From: Cristatella mucedo
Taxonomy: Eukaryota > Bryozoa > Phylactolaemata > Cristatellidae
NCBI GenBank assembly: GCA_009760855.2
Contig: WPIO01000033.1
Location: 3,389,001 to 3,453,000, forward strand
Direction of reading: 5' to 3'
DNA: 64,000 nucleotides
The notes beneath the pieces were generated by a model that was not told where the DNA came from, ran no database searches, and saw only the letters and a list, made by a program, of their open reading frames with translations. The translations under genes were made by a program, and so were the position numbers. Below, piece after piece: positions 13,001 through 23,384 of this stretch (positions are counted from its first letter, which is position 1; each line of letters starts with the position of its first letter).

Positions 13001-13211
13001 CATTCTTCGGAGGATGTATGCATCTGACCTTGCAGCGCAGTTAGATGCCACATCAGAGAAACTTTTCAGGGACAATGTTGAGCGGCTAAAAGACAGAGCT
13101 CGCAAAGCAACTGAGATAGCCATGGCTAAGACGAGGCCGGCTGTCGCAAGCTGTACTGCACCTACTGCAAATGCAGCTGCTGGCCCGGAGCCACCTGGTC
13201 CCTCCCAATGA
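9954..13211 (+). CDS. PRELID1: PRELID1-like PRELI/MSF1 domain protein (3 exons, 231 aa)
   Basis: Joins 9954-10045, 10123-10342 and 12828-13211, all with GT-AG borders and matching phases (696 nt including TGA). The translation follows the PRELI family from residue 1: an N-terminal block ending FWLRYPNPHSKHVLTEDVV (about 22-40), then RRLLTKTNNLPRWGERF (about 50-66), EKCVYKPN and WVSSSLYGFARALMAFGLERY (about 127-147). The tail is Ala/Lys/Glu-rich and helical, then Pro/Ala-rich. Vertebrate PRELID1 is about 219 aa, so length agrees. Family members work in the mitochondrial intermembrane space, carrying phosphatidic acid to the inner membrane with TRIAP1/Mdm35 for cardiolipin synthesis. The start at 9954 was chosen because homologues begin at this residue; in-frame ATGs lie upstream at 9816 and 9834. 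No partner gene is nearby. The family is very sure; orthology to PRELID1 rather than a sister paralogue is likely. Confidence 0.92.
10123..10342 (+). CDS. PRELID1: PRELID1-like exon 2
   Basis: The acceptor is TTGCAG ending at 10122. The first base completes Ser31 (AG|T), giving NPHSKHVLTE across a 77-bp intron. The exon covers residues 32-104 and ends in phase 0 after Met104 at a GTAAG donor. Confidence 0.92.
10615..10735 (+). mobile_element. LINE-C 3' tail (PRELID1 intron 2)
   Basis: AAAGTGCCCAGAAATAGCTTTAG, CTTAGGGTGCTATGCAG and a degenerate (TTA)n form the usual LINE-A/C end. Confidence 0.55.
11389..11544. repeat. 78-bp tandem duplication in PRELID1 intron 2
   Basis: The block starting CTGCTTAGTAGAGCATCAGC occurs at 11389 and again at 11467, essentially identical, ending GGGAGCTCTCAGCT. 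Confidence 0.92.
11895..12046 (+). mobile_element. SINE-A copy, diverged (PRELID1 intron 2)
   Basis: CAGGTCGTTGGTTTGAGTCC (B-box region), CCACTGCAAGTAGTGGTGGTAGCCG and an ATATAAATGAGGTTGCTTGATCAG tail in transcript orientation. Confidence 0.65.
12828..13211 (+). CDS. PRELID1: PRELID1-like exon 3 (terminal)
   Basis: A pyrimidine-rich CCTTTTCAG acceptor ends at 12827. The exon encodes residues 105-231, starting TVEEKCVY, and stops at TGA 13209-13211. It holds the end of the PRELI domain and a charged, helical, Ala-rich C terminus. A run of nine G follows the stop. Confidence 0.92.
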   Translation, partial: TVEEKCVYKPNIDGAPGTVIEKQVWVSSSLYGFARALMAFGLERYKKNAAEAHRGLDYILRRMYASDLAAQLDATSEKLFRDNVERLKDRARKATEIAMAKTRPAVASCTAPTANAAAGPEPPGPSQ

Positions 13212-14530
13212 TTGGGGGGGGGGTAACAGTATCTTGGAGACCAATAGGTGCATGCCGTGCTTGCAATGTATGCCATGTTTATTAGCACTTGATAGATACG
13301 ATTGCTGGCACGTATATGAATACAATTTGGTGCTAAATCAGTACTAATTTATTTCTCGTGCAGCTGACATTGCACTCATGTTGTTGAAACTCAAGTTGTT
13401 AGTAAGGATTTTGCTAGTGTTTTAATAGTTAGCAGCAAGGATTTGAGACCCAGAGGTAATGGATCACATCCACCTGGCCTCGTGATGTTTTCATATGTAA
13501 ATTGACACCGGATTATTATCAGATGGTCTATGATAAGGCACTAAAAGTGATCTTTCGAACTGTCGTTAGGTATCAGAAGATGGCTAGATAAGAAACTGAT
13601 TTAAATGTGAACCACCGTGAAAATTAACAGTGAGTATACCTCCACCCTGATCCATAATGGCCTATCAAGAGTTGAGCCATTTTGTGATTACTGTTGGCTA
13701 CAGACGTGATCAGTACAGCTTTTAGGTATTACAGCATGGATGGGTAGATTACGGAACAGCTGATGCTCAAATGGCCATGCTGGGCATGTTGCTAGCTATG
13801 CAACTTCCAGGCTTTATTCCGGACTTGGGAATAGCTGCATCTGCACTCAAGCGAAAAAGTATTTGGTCGGTCTAGATTTGCTCTGTTAGCAGCTTTTACT
13901 AGGGCCACTGCTGACCAAGAGCTGGGAAATAGGTTCTATCTGCTAATTATCGGATACCCAATTAACAATTGTAACGATGACGATGCAAGTTTTGGACGAT
14001 GCCTAAAATCAGCCGAAAACTAATTCGATTCCTTTAAAGTTTGTTGGATTAGGGCCAGAATAGGATATTTATAAATGACCCCTCATCAGTTTATGCCGAA
14101 ACCCTAAGGTAGCTCGCGACCTGTAATTTAAAATAAAGTCACGAGCCTTATTTATTCACCAGGAAACGACCAGCCATGCCGACGGTCGCCGAATAGCAAA
14201 GCTTACTGAGATTTAACATTCTGGCATTGTACGAGGCTGGATACTTCTTACGGTCAAATTACCACTAGTCTATCAAAACCGACGAGTACGGTTGCATTCA
14301 ACGAGAGGATGGTTTCAAAGCCTAGCTGCTCTCCCCCACAATACCGCTAGGTGGGAAACACCCTCCTAAAGATGGTGCTATAAGACAGTCTGGCTTCGGC
14401 ACCCGGTCATGCTCAGTCAATTAGCATCGTCTGGGAAGCGAGTTGGTCGGGGTTCCCGTCAGAAGGTGATTAGATGAGGCTAGTCTGCATTCTCGAGTCG
14501 CAAAGAGGATCACGTCTCCGTGAAGAATAC
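13212..14530. other. PRELID1 3' flank, no further gene
   Basis: Probable 3' UTR, then unassigned sequence. The last 350 bp may hold decayed N-terminal transposase sequence of the Tc1-like relic. Confidence 0.4.
14132..14137 (+). terminator. possible poly(A) signal downstream of PRELID1-like gene
   Basis: This is the first AATAAA I find after the PRELID1 stop, about 920 bp downstream. The 3' UTR would be long, and the motif may be coincidental. Confidence 0.2.
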
Positions 14531-14790
14531 GGTAAGCCATTTAGAGTGGGGTAAAGCTCGGATTCACAGGATTGTTAAAGATAAGCTTAGAGTTGTATGG
14601 GATGAAAAAACTAAATCCACGATCTTTTCGAACTGCAAAAGAAGGCTTTACGTGCGTTTCGACCCAACCAAGCCTGTTCGAATAAGTGCCCAATGTCAAC
14701 GGTCAGATTCGGAGGAAAAGGTGCTGCTGCATGAATGGCGCCTGGGTTCTGCATCGAATACCGGGCATCGCGATCTAAGATGATACTTTA
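14530..14790 (+). pseudogene. Tc1/mariner-like transposase relic, middle part
   Basis: A translated stretch HLEWGKARIHRIVKD...VVWDEKTKSTIF...RRLYVRF follows the Tc1 transposase pattern around the first catalytic Asp (R-L-x-W-A...W-x-x-V-x-x-S-D-E-S-x-F). Upstream (about 14160-14520) weak remnants of the helix-turn-helix region may continue with stops. The downstream catalytic region is missing or unrecognisable before the LTR element. Confidence 0.45.
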
Positions 14791-14885
14791 TAGAGCCTCA
14801 AAATGTCGGACTCGTAAGTTTGTTGACTTGATTATATTTTCTAACCAGACAAAAGACCCAAATGCACACTTCAGCCAAAGTAAAG

Positions 14886-15185
14886 TGTAGTTTAGTTCAT
14901 ACATCGGAGAGCCAGCCGATGTCCAACACCGACGGCTTATTACCAACGCACGGAGCCGATGAGCGTACGGCTCCCTTCGGCCCCTACTCTCACTCGACTC
15001 CCCTCATCGATCCTGGCTGTCACTTGGCCGACCCTATGGTGAATCCACCGTTCAACAGCACGTTATCGGCCTCTGTCAACACCTCAATAGAAGCTGACCA
15101 AAGCTGTGCACAGGCCCCTCTCGGGGATGCTCCCACCAGCTATTGAGGAAAGAAGCAGTACCAGCCCGCATGCAATCGAACTACA
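14886..15185. repeat. Left 300-bp LTR of the small LTR element
   Basis: Starts TGTAGTTTAGTTCATAC and ends ATCGAACTACA. It pairs with 15929-16228 at the same length and is preceded by TAAAG. Confidence 0.85.
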
Positions 15186-15246
15186 CGCCCCCTTGACCTT
15201 AAGGTCACAAGTTTGCAGCAACGACACATGTAGCTGTAAGGTAAAT

Positions 15247-15425
15247 TAAATTAAATGCTAGCTGATTTAACAGCCTCTTTTGTATAGCGACAGAAGAGCC
15301 TTTACGGCTATCACCAACGCTTGCAGTGGCGATAAAGGATCGCCCACGGCAGGATTCGAACCCACGACATCGGGACCGAGGTCGTGAAAAGCAACCGCCT
15401 TACCTAGTGCGCCATCACGGCTCAC
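15247..15425 (-). mobile_element. SINE-A copy inside the LTR element
   Basis: One of the best copies. In reverse complement it runs from GAGCCGTGATGGCGCACTAGG through GGGTTCGAATCCTGCC to GAGGCTGTTAAATCAGC, ending in a short AATTTAATTT tail. A perfect B box and a hairpin variable arm are visible. Confidence 0.88.
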
Positions 15426-15608
15426 CTGAGGTACAGAGCAGCAATGAGCAAGCCTATCTGCCTCTGCCGATTCTGCCGTCGCGTCTCCGACATGTGCAGC
15501 TGCTTCTCCAGCCTGCACAGCCTCTCAAGCCTTCCCAGTCTCTCCGTCCTGTGCAGACTATTCGGTCTGCACACACTCCGGCCTAGGCCATGTCAGCCCA
15601 CCGGCTGG

Positions 15609-15790
15609 TCGCAGGCCAACGTCACCGTCATGGCTTGCTCTGCATCGCAGGCCACCGACTCTGTCGCAGGCCACTGCCGACTCTGTCGTAGGCCACTGCC
15701 GACTCTGTCGCGGATGCCGCCGACCCTGTCGCGGATGCCACCGCCTTCCTCACGGACGCCGCCGCCTTCCTCCGTGCTCAGTCTCACTGT
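15609..15790. repeat. GC-rich minisatellite inside the LTR element
   Basis: Imperfect tandem units built on GACTCTGTCGCAGGCCACTGCC, grading into GCGGATGCCGCCGACCCTGTC and CCTTCCTCACGGACGCCGCC. The interior is visibly GC-richer than its surroundings. Confidence 0.7.
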
Positions 15791-15928
15791 TTGTCGCCAC
15801 ACACCAGGCAGCTGCTTCACACGGAGCAAAAACAAGTGCCACTCACTCGGTTCATAGCCACTTTTCTTTGTCTCCCTCTCGAAGTTCAGTAGCCTGTTTA
15901 TACGGGCCACAGTCGTCGAGAAATAGCT

Positions 15929-16228
15929 TGTAATTTGGTTCATACATCAGAGAGCCAGCCGATTCCCAACACCGACGGCTTATTACCAAAGCACGGAGCC
16001 GGAGAGCGCACGGCTCCCTTCGGCCCCTACTCTCACCCGTCTCCCCACCTCGACCCTGGCTGTTCCTTGGCCGACCCCGATGGTGAATCCACCATCTGTT
16101 CGCCAGCGGGTTGTCGGCCTGTGTCAACGACTCATTAGAAGCTGACCACAGCTGTGCACAGGCCCCTCTCGGGGATGCTCACATCAGCTGTTGAGGAAAG
16201 GAGCAAGCCCGCATGCAATCGAACTACA
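15929..16228. repeat. Right 300-bp LTR of the small LTR element
   Basis: Starts TGTAATTTGGTTCATAC and ends ATCGAACTACA, followed by TAAAG. It shares long identical blocks with the left LTR, including the ACACCGACGGCTTATTACC segment. Confidence 0.85.
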
Positions 16229-16249
16229 TAAAGTATTACTTTTAAAAAG

Positions 16250-16530
16250 TTATTAAGTTATTCGAGTTCGGTCACCCTCCTGCGACGGTTGTGGACTGGT
16301 TGTCAGTTTCTGGACGACCGTACCTTAATCCAATTGAGCGTCTGTGCGAAGAAGTCGAGCGACGCTTACGGAAACTGGCCGTCAGTATCGTCCGCTGATG
16401 ACCTCTTTGAACACTTGCAATGAGCCTAGTTTAGCATAACGCCAACTTTTTCGAGCGTTTGATCAGCTTCATGCTTGGGCGAGTCTGACAGGTCGTTGCA
16501 AATAAGGGAGGTGCAAAGTAGTATTGACTT
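16250..16530 (+). pseudogene. Tc1/mariner-like transposase relic, C-terminal part
   Basis: The translation contains LNPIERLCEEVERRLRKL, matching the D-L-N-P-I-E...W motif near the last catalytic residue of Tc1 transposases. After frameshifts, a block resembling the terminal R-C-x-x-V-x-x-x-K-G-G signature (about 16440-16520) follows. It sits just beyond the LTR element, so it is probably the other half of the relic at 14530-14790. Confidence 0.7.
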
Positions 16531-18879
16531 AATGTAGCAAGGGAGCTGCTAAAATGTATTGGAACTAATTTCTTGCACAATCTTTATTTAATTTAAATTT
16601 TGAAAATTAGCAGTCAAGTTCAGAAGCAGGTACAACATTTTGGGAAGCCTAAGCCTATTTCTTCACTCACAGCCAGGACCCCTCAGCTGATTAAGGGCCT
16701 GAGTGCCCTTAAAGACAACCTGGCTGATGTTCATTCCATCGTCGCTACTCATTTCTTCTTCAAGGGTGCTTTGGCGGATAGAAAGGCACACCAATGCTTT
16801 TGTAGATGGCCGGGCAGTCCACAAACGGGAATACTTGGGATCCTGGCTGCTGGGCTACGAATCATTAATGACACCCGTTTGCTTTATGATTGGATATTAT
16901 GTGCAGGCGCCGGCGTCTGGTGGAGCATCCGAAAAGATGCTCCGCAAAAATTTTGAACGATGAGTGTACGAGACAGGGACACGTGTAGGTACAGAGTTTT
17001 TGACTTCGAAGCTCTGACTGCACTTCACTTCAAGGTTGACGCTCATGTAACAGCTAATAATTTAGCTTTGACGGCAGACGTCTGGTTCATAATCACTCAC
17101 CTTATAAATATTGGAAATTGTTGTCGGGGTATCACTTGCGGTAAACCATCGGCGGATTAGTTCCTCAGCTGCTGCTTGTACGCACACTGGGTCTCCTCTC
17201 ATTGCGAGCTGCGAACAGCCAAGGGACGGAGAAGGCCGATTGAGGAAGCTAGACGCATTGGCAACATATGTAGTAGCGTTGATATGTCGAAGGTTATAGT
17301 AGGAGGATTGTGGGATTTATAAAAAGCAGCCAACATCTACGACCCCGCCCGAGCAGCTAGAACACGCCAGCTAGACTCCCCATAGCTTTAAATCTTATGC
17401 CTCACCTCCGGCGGCGACTAACCCCCCCCCCGTCAACAGTACAAGAGCTGAACCTTCACCAAACGGAAAAAACGCACGCATGGGAACTACCACATAAAAT
17501 ATGCACACTCCACGCTTAAGGACAGCAGCGAGATGTGGAGCGTCAGCAGACAGCATTAACGCACTGTGCAGTTTCCAAGGTTAGCTACGAAAAGGAAGTG
17601 TCCGTCAAAGGCCAAGGTCACAGCTCTACTGTAGAACCTGTTCGCGGCTGGCCTTCTTTGCGCAGCCTATGTTCCAGCCTGATTACTGAGTTGTGAGTAT
17701 CTGTATGTCTGCTGGCGAGATCGTTTCAACAAGACCGAACTTTCAAAGTTTTCATCCTGCGCGCAGACTTTAAACGTCGGTGGCGCATTGGCGGTAGATA
17801 TCGCTCTACCTCCTTCCGCTGGTGACCTATTTTGATACAATCATTGCTAATGCTGAACAACTGACTGCTCAAATATCTTGAATCGTAGGAATAATTAATT
17901 CTCATGCTGGAAATTCTTTTATATATTCCGTTGAGAACCTGTTCGATTGAACTCGCAGTTCGTCAGTCGTAATAGGATATTCATAGTTATCGCGAGCGAA
18001 TCGTTTAAGTTAACGTAGAGCTATTTTTTGGATTGCTGTTTCTCTGTTGAGATGAATGTTCCGTTTTACTCGCGGACTGTGTTATGGCGTGGGAGAGTTC
18101 GCGTTTCAAGCCATTATTAAATGTTGTTTTTGCACTCACCCGGCCTACGCGGCACAGCACCAACATGCTGTATGGCATGCCTTGTTTTGGGAAATACCTA
18201 TGCAGCTTAAGTACGAAAACCGTATACTTTGGCGATTTTAGTGCCGAAAGATGAAGGGGATAACCCAAAGCGTATCATGGATATTTGAAGCTTAACTTCC
18301 AAGCTCCTTTTAGCAATGCCATATAGTCGTGAAGCAGAAAGGTTTCCAACACCCGAGGTAAAACCTGGTAGACATCTGGTTACCAAAATTTCTATGGATC
18401 GGCGAATCTCGTTTTTTGTTATCTCCGGTTATTTCACGTGCTGATTACCGTTGGGATGCAATGGTGTCAGCAGAGATGGATGCAAGACAAGCCAACCCAG
18501 GATTTGAATGCAAGATGTGGTGAGAGCTCAAATTTAGCATGCCTGGAATGAGATGGTGGAGATTCTTTACAATGCTTGCTGCTTAATGTATAGCCACTTC
18601 CGCAAAACGTCAGAAAGCAGAGCATAGCTGAGTTGATTTGCTAATGCCGATGCATAACTCATGCTGTTGATCTATAATGGCTTTATGTCCATCGAGTGAA
18701 TTTTACTGGCCGTCATAGCAGAATAACATTGGTGTGGTTAGCTGCTTCCCCCCCCGTGAATCTAGAGCTGTGATACAGATGAATCACTTACCTTAGCATT
18801 AACATCAAATGTATTCTCAATGGACTTGCGGTAGTTGTTTGCTTACCAAATAGATCGTGTACTTATATACACTGAATGT
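16531..18879. other. Intergenic, unassigned
   Basis: Frames of 60-118 codons at 16600-17299 and 18005-18268 overlap one another and match no family I know. A C-run lies near 17420. Confidence 0.4.
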
Positions 18880-19650
18880 TCATGTTGGCCATGGCCATGT
18901 GGAAATTGCGGTGGTCTAAAATCAGGGCCTGCTTAGATGAGAGTACGAAAGCCAAACTAATTTACCCACTTGTAATGCCGAGTCTAGATTATTGCAATTT
19001 TCTTTATTCAAAACACCCAGCTTGTGCCCTTGATCGTCTGAAACTGGTGCAAAGGTCAGCAGCTCGTCTGGTCTGTCATCAACGGCATGGCTGGCAGACA
19101 CTCTACTTCTGTCTGAGCTTCAGTGGTTCCCTATCTAGCATAGAATTTATTTCAATATCCTCAGTCTTGCTTACAGGTCACTATACTCGCCAGCACCAGG
19201 GTACCTATCCAACCTCATTGCTTCTCTAGTGTGGTATTGTACCACCTCATCGTCATCATCTGGTCATCTGAACATCTCTCACACTATGTTAAATTCTTTT
19301 GATAATCGAGCCTTCAGCTCGTATGCACCAAAAGTCTGGAACTTGCTTCCGGATACGGTCACTACCCACAATGACCTTGCATCATTTAAGTCACAGTTTA
19401 AGACATCTGTTCCGGTCATCTTTATCTTCAGCCCAGTGGACTTGTCTTTTTTGTTCCGATGTGCTTTATATGTGTACATGTGCATGATTCAATTATGTTA
19501 CTAGCTCGAGATCTTACTAACCGATGGCCACGAGTCACTTCATGTCTGCTTTAACATACTATACTTAGCATGATATTTGTTTCCTCTTGCATGCTCGATA
19601 CTATGCATGAAAATAAACCGTGGGTGCTAATTCTCTTGCAGGTGCTTCAA
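18880..19650 (+). mobile_element. LINE-C-like reverse transcriptase C-terminal fragment
   Basis: The plus strand encodes LDYCNFLYSKHPACALDRLK and RSAARLVCHQRH, then in another frame [20 protein letters not shown]. This is the conserved region after the reverse-transcriptase domain of L2/CR1-like elements. Frameshifted and 5' truncated. Confidence 0.78.
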
Positions 19651-19931
19651 GGCATCTAGATCAGTGGTTTCTCAACCTTCCTAATGCCGCGACCCTTTAA
19701 TACAGTTCCTCATGTTTTGGCGACCCCCAACTATAAAATGATTGTGTGCGAAATGTGAGAATCCTTGTAACCCTTTGAACTCCTGGTTGACTCAGAAGAG
19801 TCTGATTTAGTTGCTAGCTCACCTTACTCTTGGTGGGATTTTTGTTATGTCTGCCAATCGCCTATGGAATGAACAGCATGTTGAGAACAGATTATGTAAG
19901 CATCCTGTTATCAGCTATCAGCCCCTTCATA

Positions 19932-20046
19932 TCATAGCATACTGAATATGATTGCCTATGCCTTTTAAGCTCTTCTTATTTGGATACTGAAGCATACTGA
20001 ACATGATTGCCTATGCCTTATAAGCTCTTCTTATTTGGATACTGAA
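19932..20046. repeat. 54-bp tandem duplication
   Basis: AGCATACTGAATATGATTGCC...TTATTTGGATACTGA is repeated immediately with two or three differences. Confidence 0.88.
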
Positions 20047-20337
20047 ATGTTATCCTTCCGACCAAGTGAAACTGCATTTGTTTGCTAGCGCTTGCTTATG
20101 CTCGAAAAATCGAACAGGGCAATGAACATCCTCTCCTGAATCTCCAGCGTTTGTTAAACAGTGGCGTGTTTTTCCCTATTTTTTAATGCAGGGATGATAG
20201 TTTCTAATTTTTCACCTGTGTCTAAAGCGAATTGAAATTCCTCCATAGTACCCTATAGGAAATCACGATCTGGTTACTAATGACTCGGGTTGCAAACCCA
20301 GTCTGGAAACAGGTTGGATTTGTAACCCGGGCCCTTC

Positions 20338-21055
20338 TGTATAATAATAGGTCGTTTGTATAGCACCCTAAGGGAACTTAATCTCTATCCAGGCGCTTTG
20401 CGACTAGCTGCAAGAGAACCAATACCCAAAGGTTAGCGACATGTACGTTTCAAGCATGCAAAAGTAAACAAGTATTTTGCTTAGGCTAGCATGCTAAAGC
20501 AGACAGGAAGACACCCGTGGCCATGGTTTAGTAAAACCTTCAACTGGAACATGATTGAGTCATGGACTGGCAGGCATGCAAAACACCCGAACAAAGGAAG
20601 ACATGTTCACTGTGGCCTTAGGAAAGCTGACATGAACCACTGTGTTTTGAGCTGAGACTGAAAAGATACAAGTTCATTTCAGGTAGTAACGATAGGGGGA
20701 CGTGTGTTTCAAACATTTGGTGCATATGAGCTGAGCTGAGCTGTAAGGTCGATCGCCACAGGATTTTAATTTAGTGCTAGGAATGTTGAGATGACCAGAT
20801 AGATGCTGACTAGCTGGTAGTGGAGAGCACACAGGAGGAGCAAGGAGGTTGGATAGGTAGGTCGATGCAAGCTAGTGAAGTGACCTGTTAGCCAGACGAG
20901 AGAATCTTGAAATTGATTCGATGCTTGATAGGAACCAGTGAAGCTCAGAGACAGAAATGGTGTAGTTTGGCAGCTAGGCTGTTGGCGACCTAGCGTCGGA
21001 GCTCTGCACCATTTGATGATGATTAAGGGCACAGTCAAGGAGTCCTAAATAAAGG
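20338..21055 (-). mobile_element. LINE-C copy, 3' part
   Basis: It starts on the plus strand with AATAATAGGTCGTTTGTATAGC, CCTAAGGGAACTTAATCTC (complement of the tail). The minus-strand translation includes LTGHFTSLHRPTYPTSLLL. Confidence 0.7.
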
Positions 21056-21149
21056 AATGGCAACAACAACTATGTAGTGCAATTTTTGTCTTGATAGCCA
21101 GTATTATTTACTAATTTTTTATGCCAAAGAAGTATAGGAAATGGTATAT

Positions 21150-21632
21150 TCCCTTCCAGCCTATCTCTCAGATCTACTCCCCCACCAGGCCAAGCATCGT
21201 GCCACCCGCTTTTCGGAATCCAACAGTCTACCAATACCTCGTACAAACCTCAAATCCTTTTGAGACCGTGCATTTAGTTCGTATGCTCCCAAAGCTTGGA
21301 ACTCACTCCCGACTTGCGTCAGAACATCCCCTGACTTGACCACATTTAAAAAGAACTTAAAAACACCTATTTAGGACCGCATTTAGTGGGTCCCTGTGAT
21401 TCGTCCTTGATGTGCTTATGTGTGCTGACGCTGTGCATGCAGCCACTAATCACATTTGCATGCTGATCGTGTGCATGTCACCCCTAACCATTTTATTCAT
21501 GTTGTTTATCGAGCATGATATTACTCACCATTCAATTGCATTTCCCTTTTAGTAAATGTAAAGCGCCTAGAAAGAGATTGAATTCTCTGAGGGCGCTTTA
21601 TCAAGTGCATTATTATTATTATTATTATAATT
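21150..21632 (+). mobile_element. LINE-A 3' copy
   Basis: Plus-strand codons for RNPTVYQYLVQTSNPFETVH and LGTHSRLASEHPLT, then the GTGCTGACGCTGTGCATGC non-coding end and an (ATT)n tail at about 21610-21640. Confidence 0.78.
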
Positions 21633-21964
21633 ATTATTACAAATTTTGCTTTTATGACCAGATTATTAAATAAGTTGAAATCAACCCAATTCCGATAGGA
21701 AAACTGAAAATTTGCATGTTATGATGGCCCTCTAGTCAGAAGGAACAGCAAATGAATCAAAATTAACTTGTATTTTGAAGTAATTGGCAAATAACCGCTC
21801 TAAAGGGTTAATAAATAAGTAGATAGTCTAGATTTGCAGCAATGCTGCAAATTGCTTTCATAGATCCCCTAAACATGGTTCTCAATCATGTTTTCATTAT
21901 AATGTCCACAGCGACTTTCAAACTCTGGTATATCTTGGTGCAAGGTCCAGATTTCCTCTTCTGA

Positions 21965-22960
21965 TTAAGCTTCCGTGTTCTTAATGTAGTCAATATGAGC
22001 TTCAATGATATGGATTTTGAGGGAAATTCTGCTTCGAATTTCGGCATAGTTCTTTATAAAAGCCTGAAGAAGCTGCTCAAGGTTTTGAGCCTTGTGAGTG
22101 GCCAGAAAACCGCAAAACACTGCAGCAAAACTCTTCCAAGATGCTTTCTCTGTATTGTTCAGCTTTTTGGTAAATTCGTCACACTCAATGATCTTTATCT
22201 GTGGTCCGACGAAGATACCAGCTTTGAACTTTGCCTCGAAAAGCCGTGGAAAGACCACTTGGGAGGTACTTGAAAGCTGCCGACTCTTTGTCCAGAACCA
22301 TTGAAAATCGCCTGCTGAGGCCTAGCTTGATGTGCAGTGGTGGTATCAGCACCTTCCGAAGCCTACATTCGGTTCCTACTTGATGTTGTCCGACTCCTTG
22401 GAGAACTCAGTTCCCAGTGTCCAGTCTCTTTTGTTATAGTGCGCCTTATTGTCCCGGCTGTCCCATAGGCAAAGAAAAGAAGGAAACTCTGTGAAACTAC
22501 CTTGGAAGCCTATACGGCACCTAATGGTACCGCTTTGAAGTCTCGAATGACCTCCCAGCCATAGTTGTCATATTTCAAAGCATCGAGCAACATCTTGACG
22601 CAGGTGCAGCCCTTTTGAGGTGCACATAGCCATCAGGCGAGGCGGGTACTTGTTCCTGTTATGAAGCAGCACGGCTTTTTGGCTCCGGGATAAACTGCTT
22701 ATGAGAAGGCGCCATTCACTCGATTTGTCTAGCCTCGCAATGACTGGCAACATTGTTGAACAATCACAGCTCATCTTGCCGGCTGAAGAAGTTGGAAAAA
22801 GTTGGTATCTCTTTCTCTTATTTGTTACTTTCACAAGTCCAATCCTCTGAGTCTAGATGTCAGAAGCTCCGCATTGGACTTGGTTAGTCCAAAGTCTCTG
22901 ATCAGATCGTTGAGGTTTTTCTGGATGTGGAAGGCCTCTCCTCAGCTGCACTTTGAATTT
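21965..22960 (-). pseudogene. Relic of an unnamed multicopy protein family (copy 1)
   Basis: Minus-strand fragments in order: FHIQKNLNDLIRDFGLTKSN and AELLTSRLRGL (about 22940-22860), SSEWRLLISS and AVLLHNRNKYP (about 22730-22640), then KAGIFVGPQIK, KASWKSFAAVFCGFLATHKA and SLKIHI toward 21965. I recall this order from an uncharacterised family repeated in many invertebrate genomes; I know no domain name. Frameshifts and stops are frequent. It may derive from a mobile element. Confidence 0.6.
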
Positions 22961-23278
22961 GGAATGAAATTAGGATTGAAATTTGAATCTGGATCTGTAA
23001 TATCTTTCTAGCTGTAACTTGCTGCCGTCTCCCTGAAGATGGCTGATCCCTCTCTGTAGGGGTGGGACCCGGTAACTCAGGACAGTGTGGTACCGGGTCT
23101 ATGGATGAAGGAATGTGTGGATATATGATGAGAGGCATGCTCTTGCCAGTTCGACGTTTAGACCGGCCCACTATGCAGACTTAGCAGTTACTTTAGTGGT
23201 CAGTCGGTTGATGCCAAATTCTTTGGATAGCAAACTTCATTGCTCTTTTTAGCAAGTGGTGATTGTTCACCTTAATGT

Positions 23279-23380
23279 AATGTATCTCTGTCAGTAACTC
23301 CACAAAGTCATAAAGACCATGTGGGTGTTACGCAGGAGAGTTTTGTATAGCGCACTCACAGCCGAAACGACCTTACCTTC
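23279..23380 (-). mobile_element. LINE-B 3' end
   Basis: TGTATCTCTGTCAGTAACTCC and GTATAGCGCACTCACAGCC match the complement of the LINE-B terminus. It is directly followed by a LINE-A tail in the opposite direction. Confidence 0.65.
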
Positions 23381-23384
23381 AAGA

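Larger units (their letters stand above)
14886..16228. mobile_element. Small non-autonomous LTR element (TRIM-like), complete
   Basis: Two 300-bp direct repeats (14886-15185 and 15929-16228) begin TGTAG/TGTAA and end CTACA, so they have TG...CA termini with a short inverted repeat. The same five bases, TAAAG, flank both outer ends (14881-14885 and 16229-16233), a classic target-site duplication. The 743-bp interior has no gag or pol reading frame. It holds a SINE-A copy (about 15247-15425) and a GC-rich minisatellite. A purine tract on the minus strand (complement of 15186-15192) abuts the left repeat and could be a polypurine tract, so the element may read on the minus strand. I see no clear tRNA primer site. 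The two repeats differ at a noticeable share of positions, so the insertion is not recent. Confidence 0.85.

Noticed and set aside
15340-15420. Possible genuine tRNA gene (perfect B box)
   Set aside because: The same head recurs at many loci attached to a shared body and tail, so it is a SINE. The acceptor stem does not pair convincingly.
15609-15790. CRISPR-like regular repeats
   Set aside because: Units are contiguous and imperfect with no unique spacers, and the genome is eukaryotic.
15444-15943. Frames of 116-137 codons on both strands
   Set aside because: They run through the GC-rich minisatellite and the SINE of the LTR element. Repetitive composition explains the openness.
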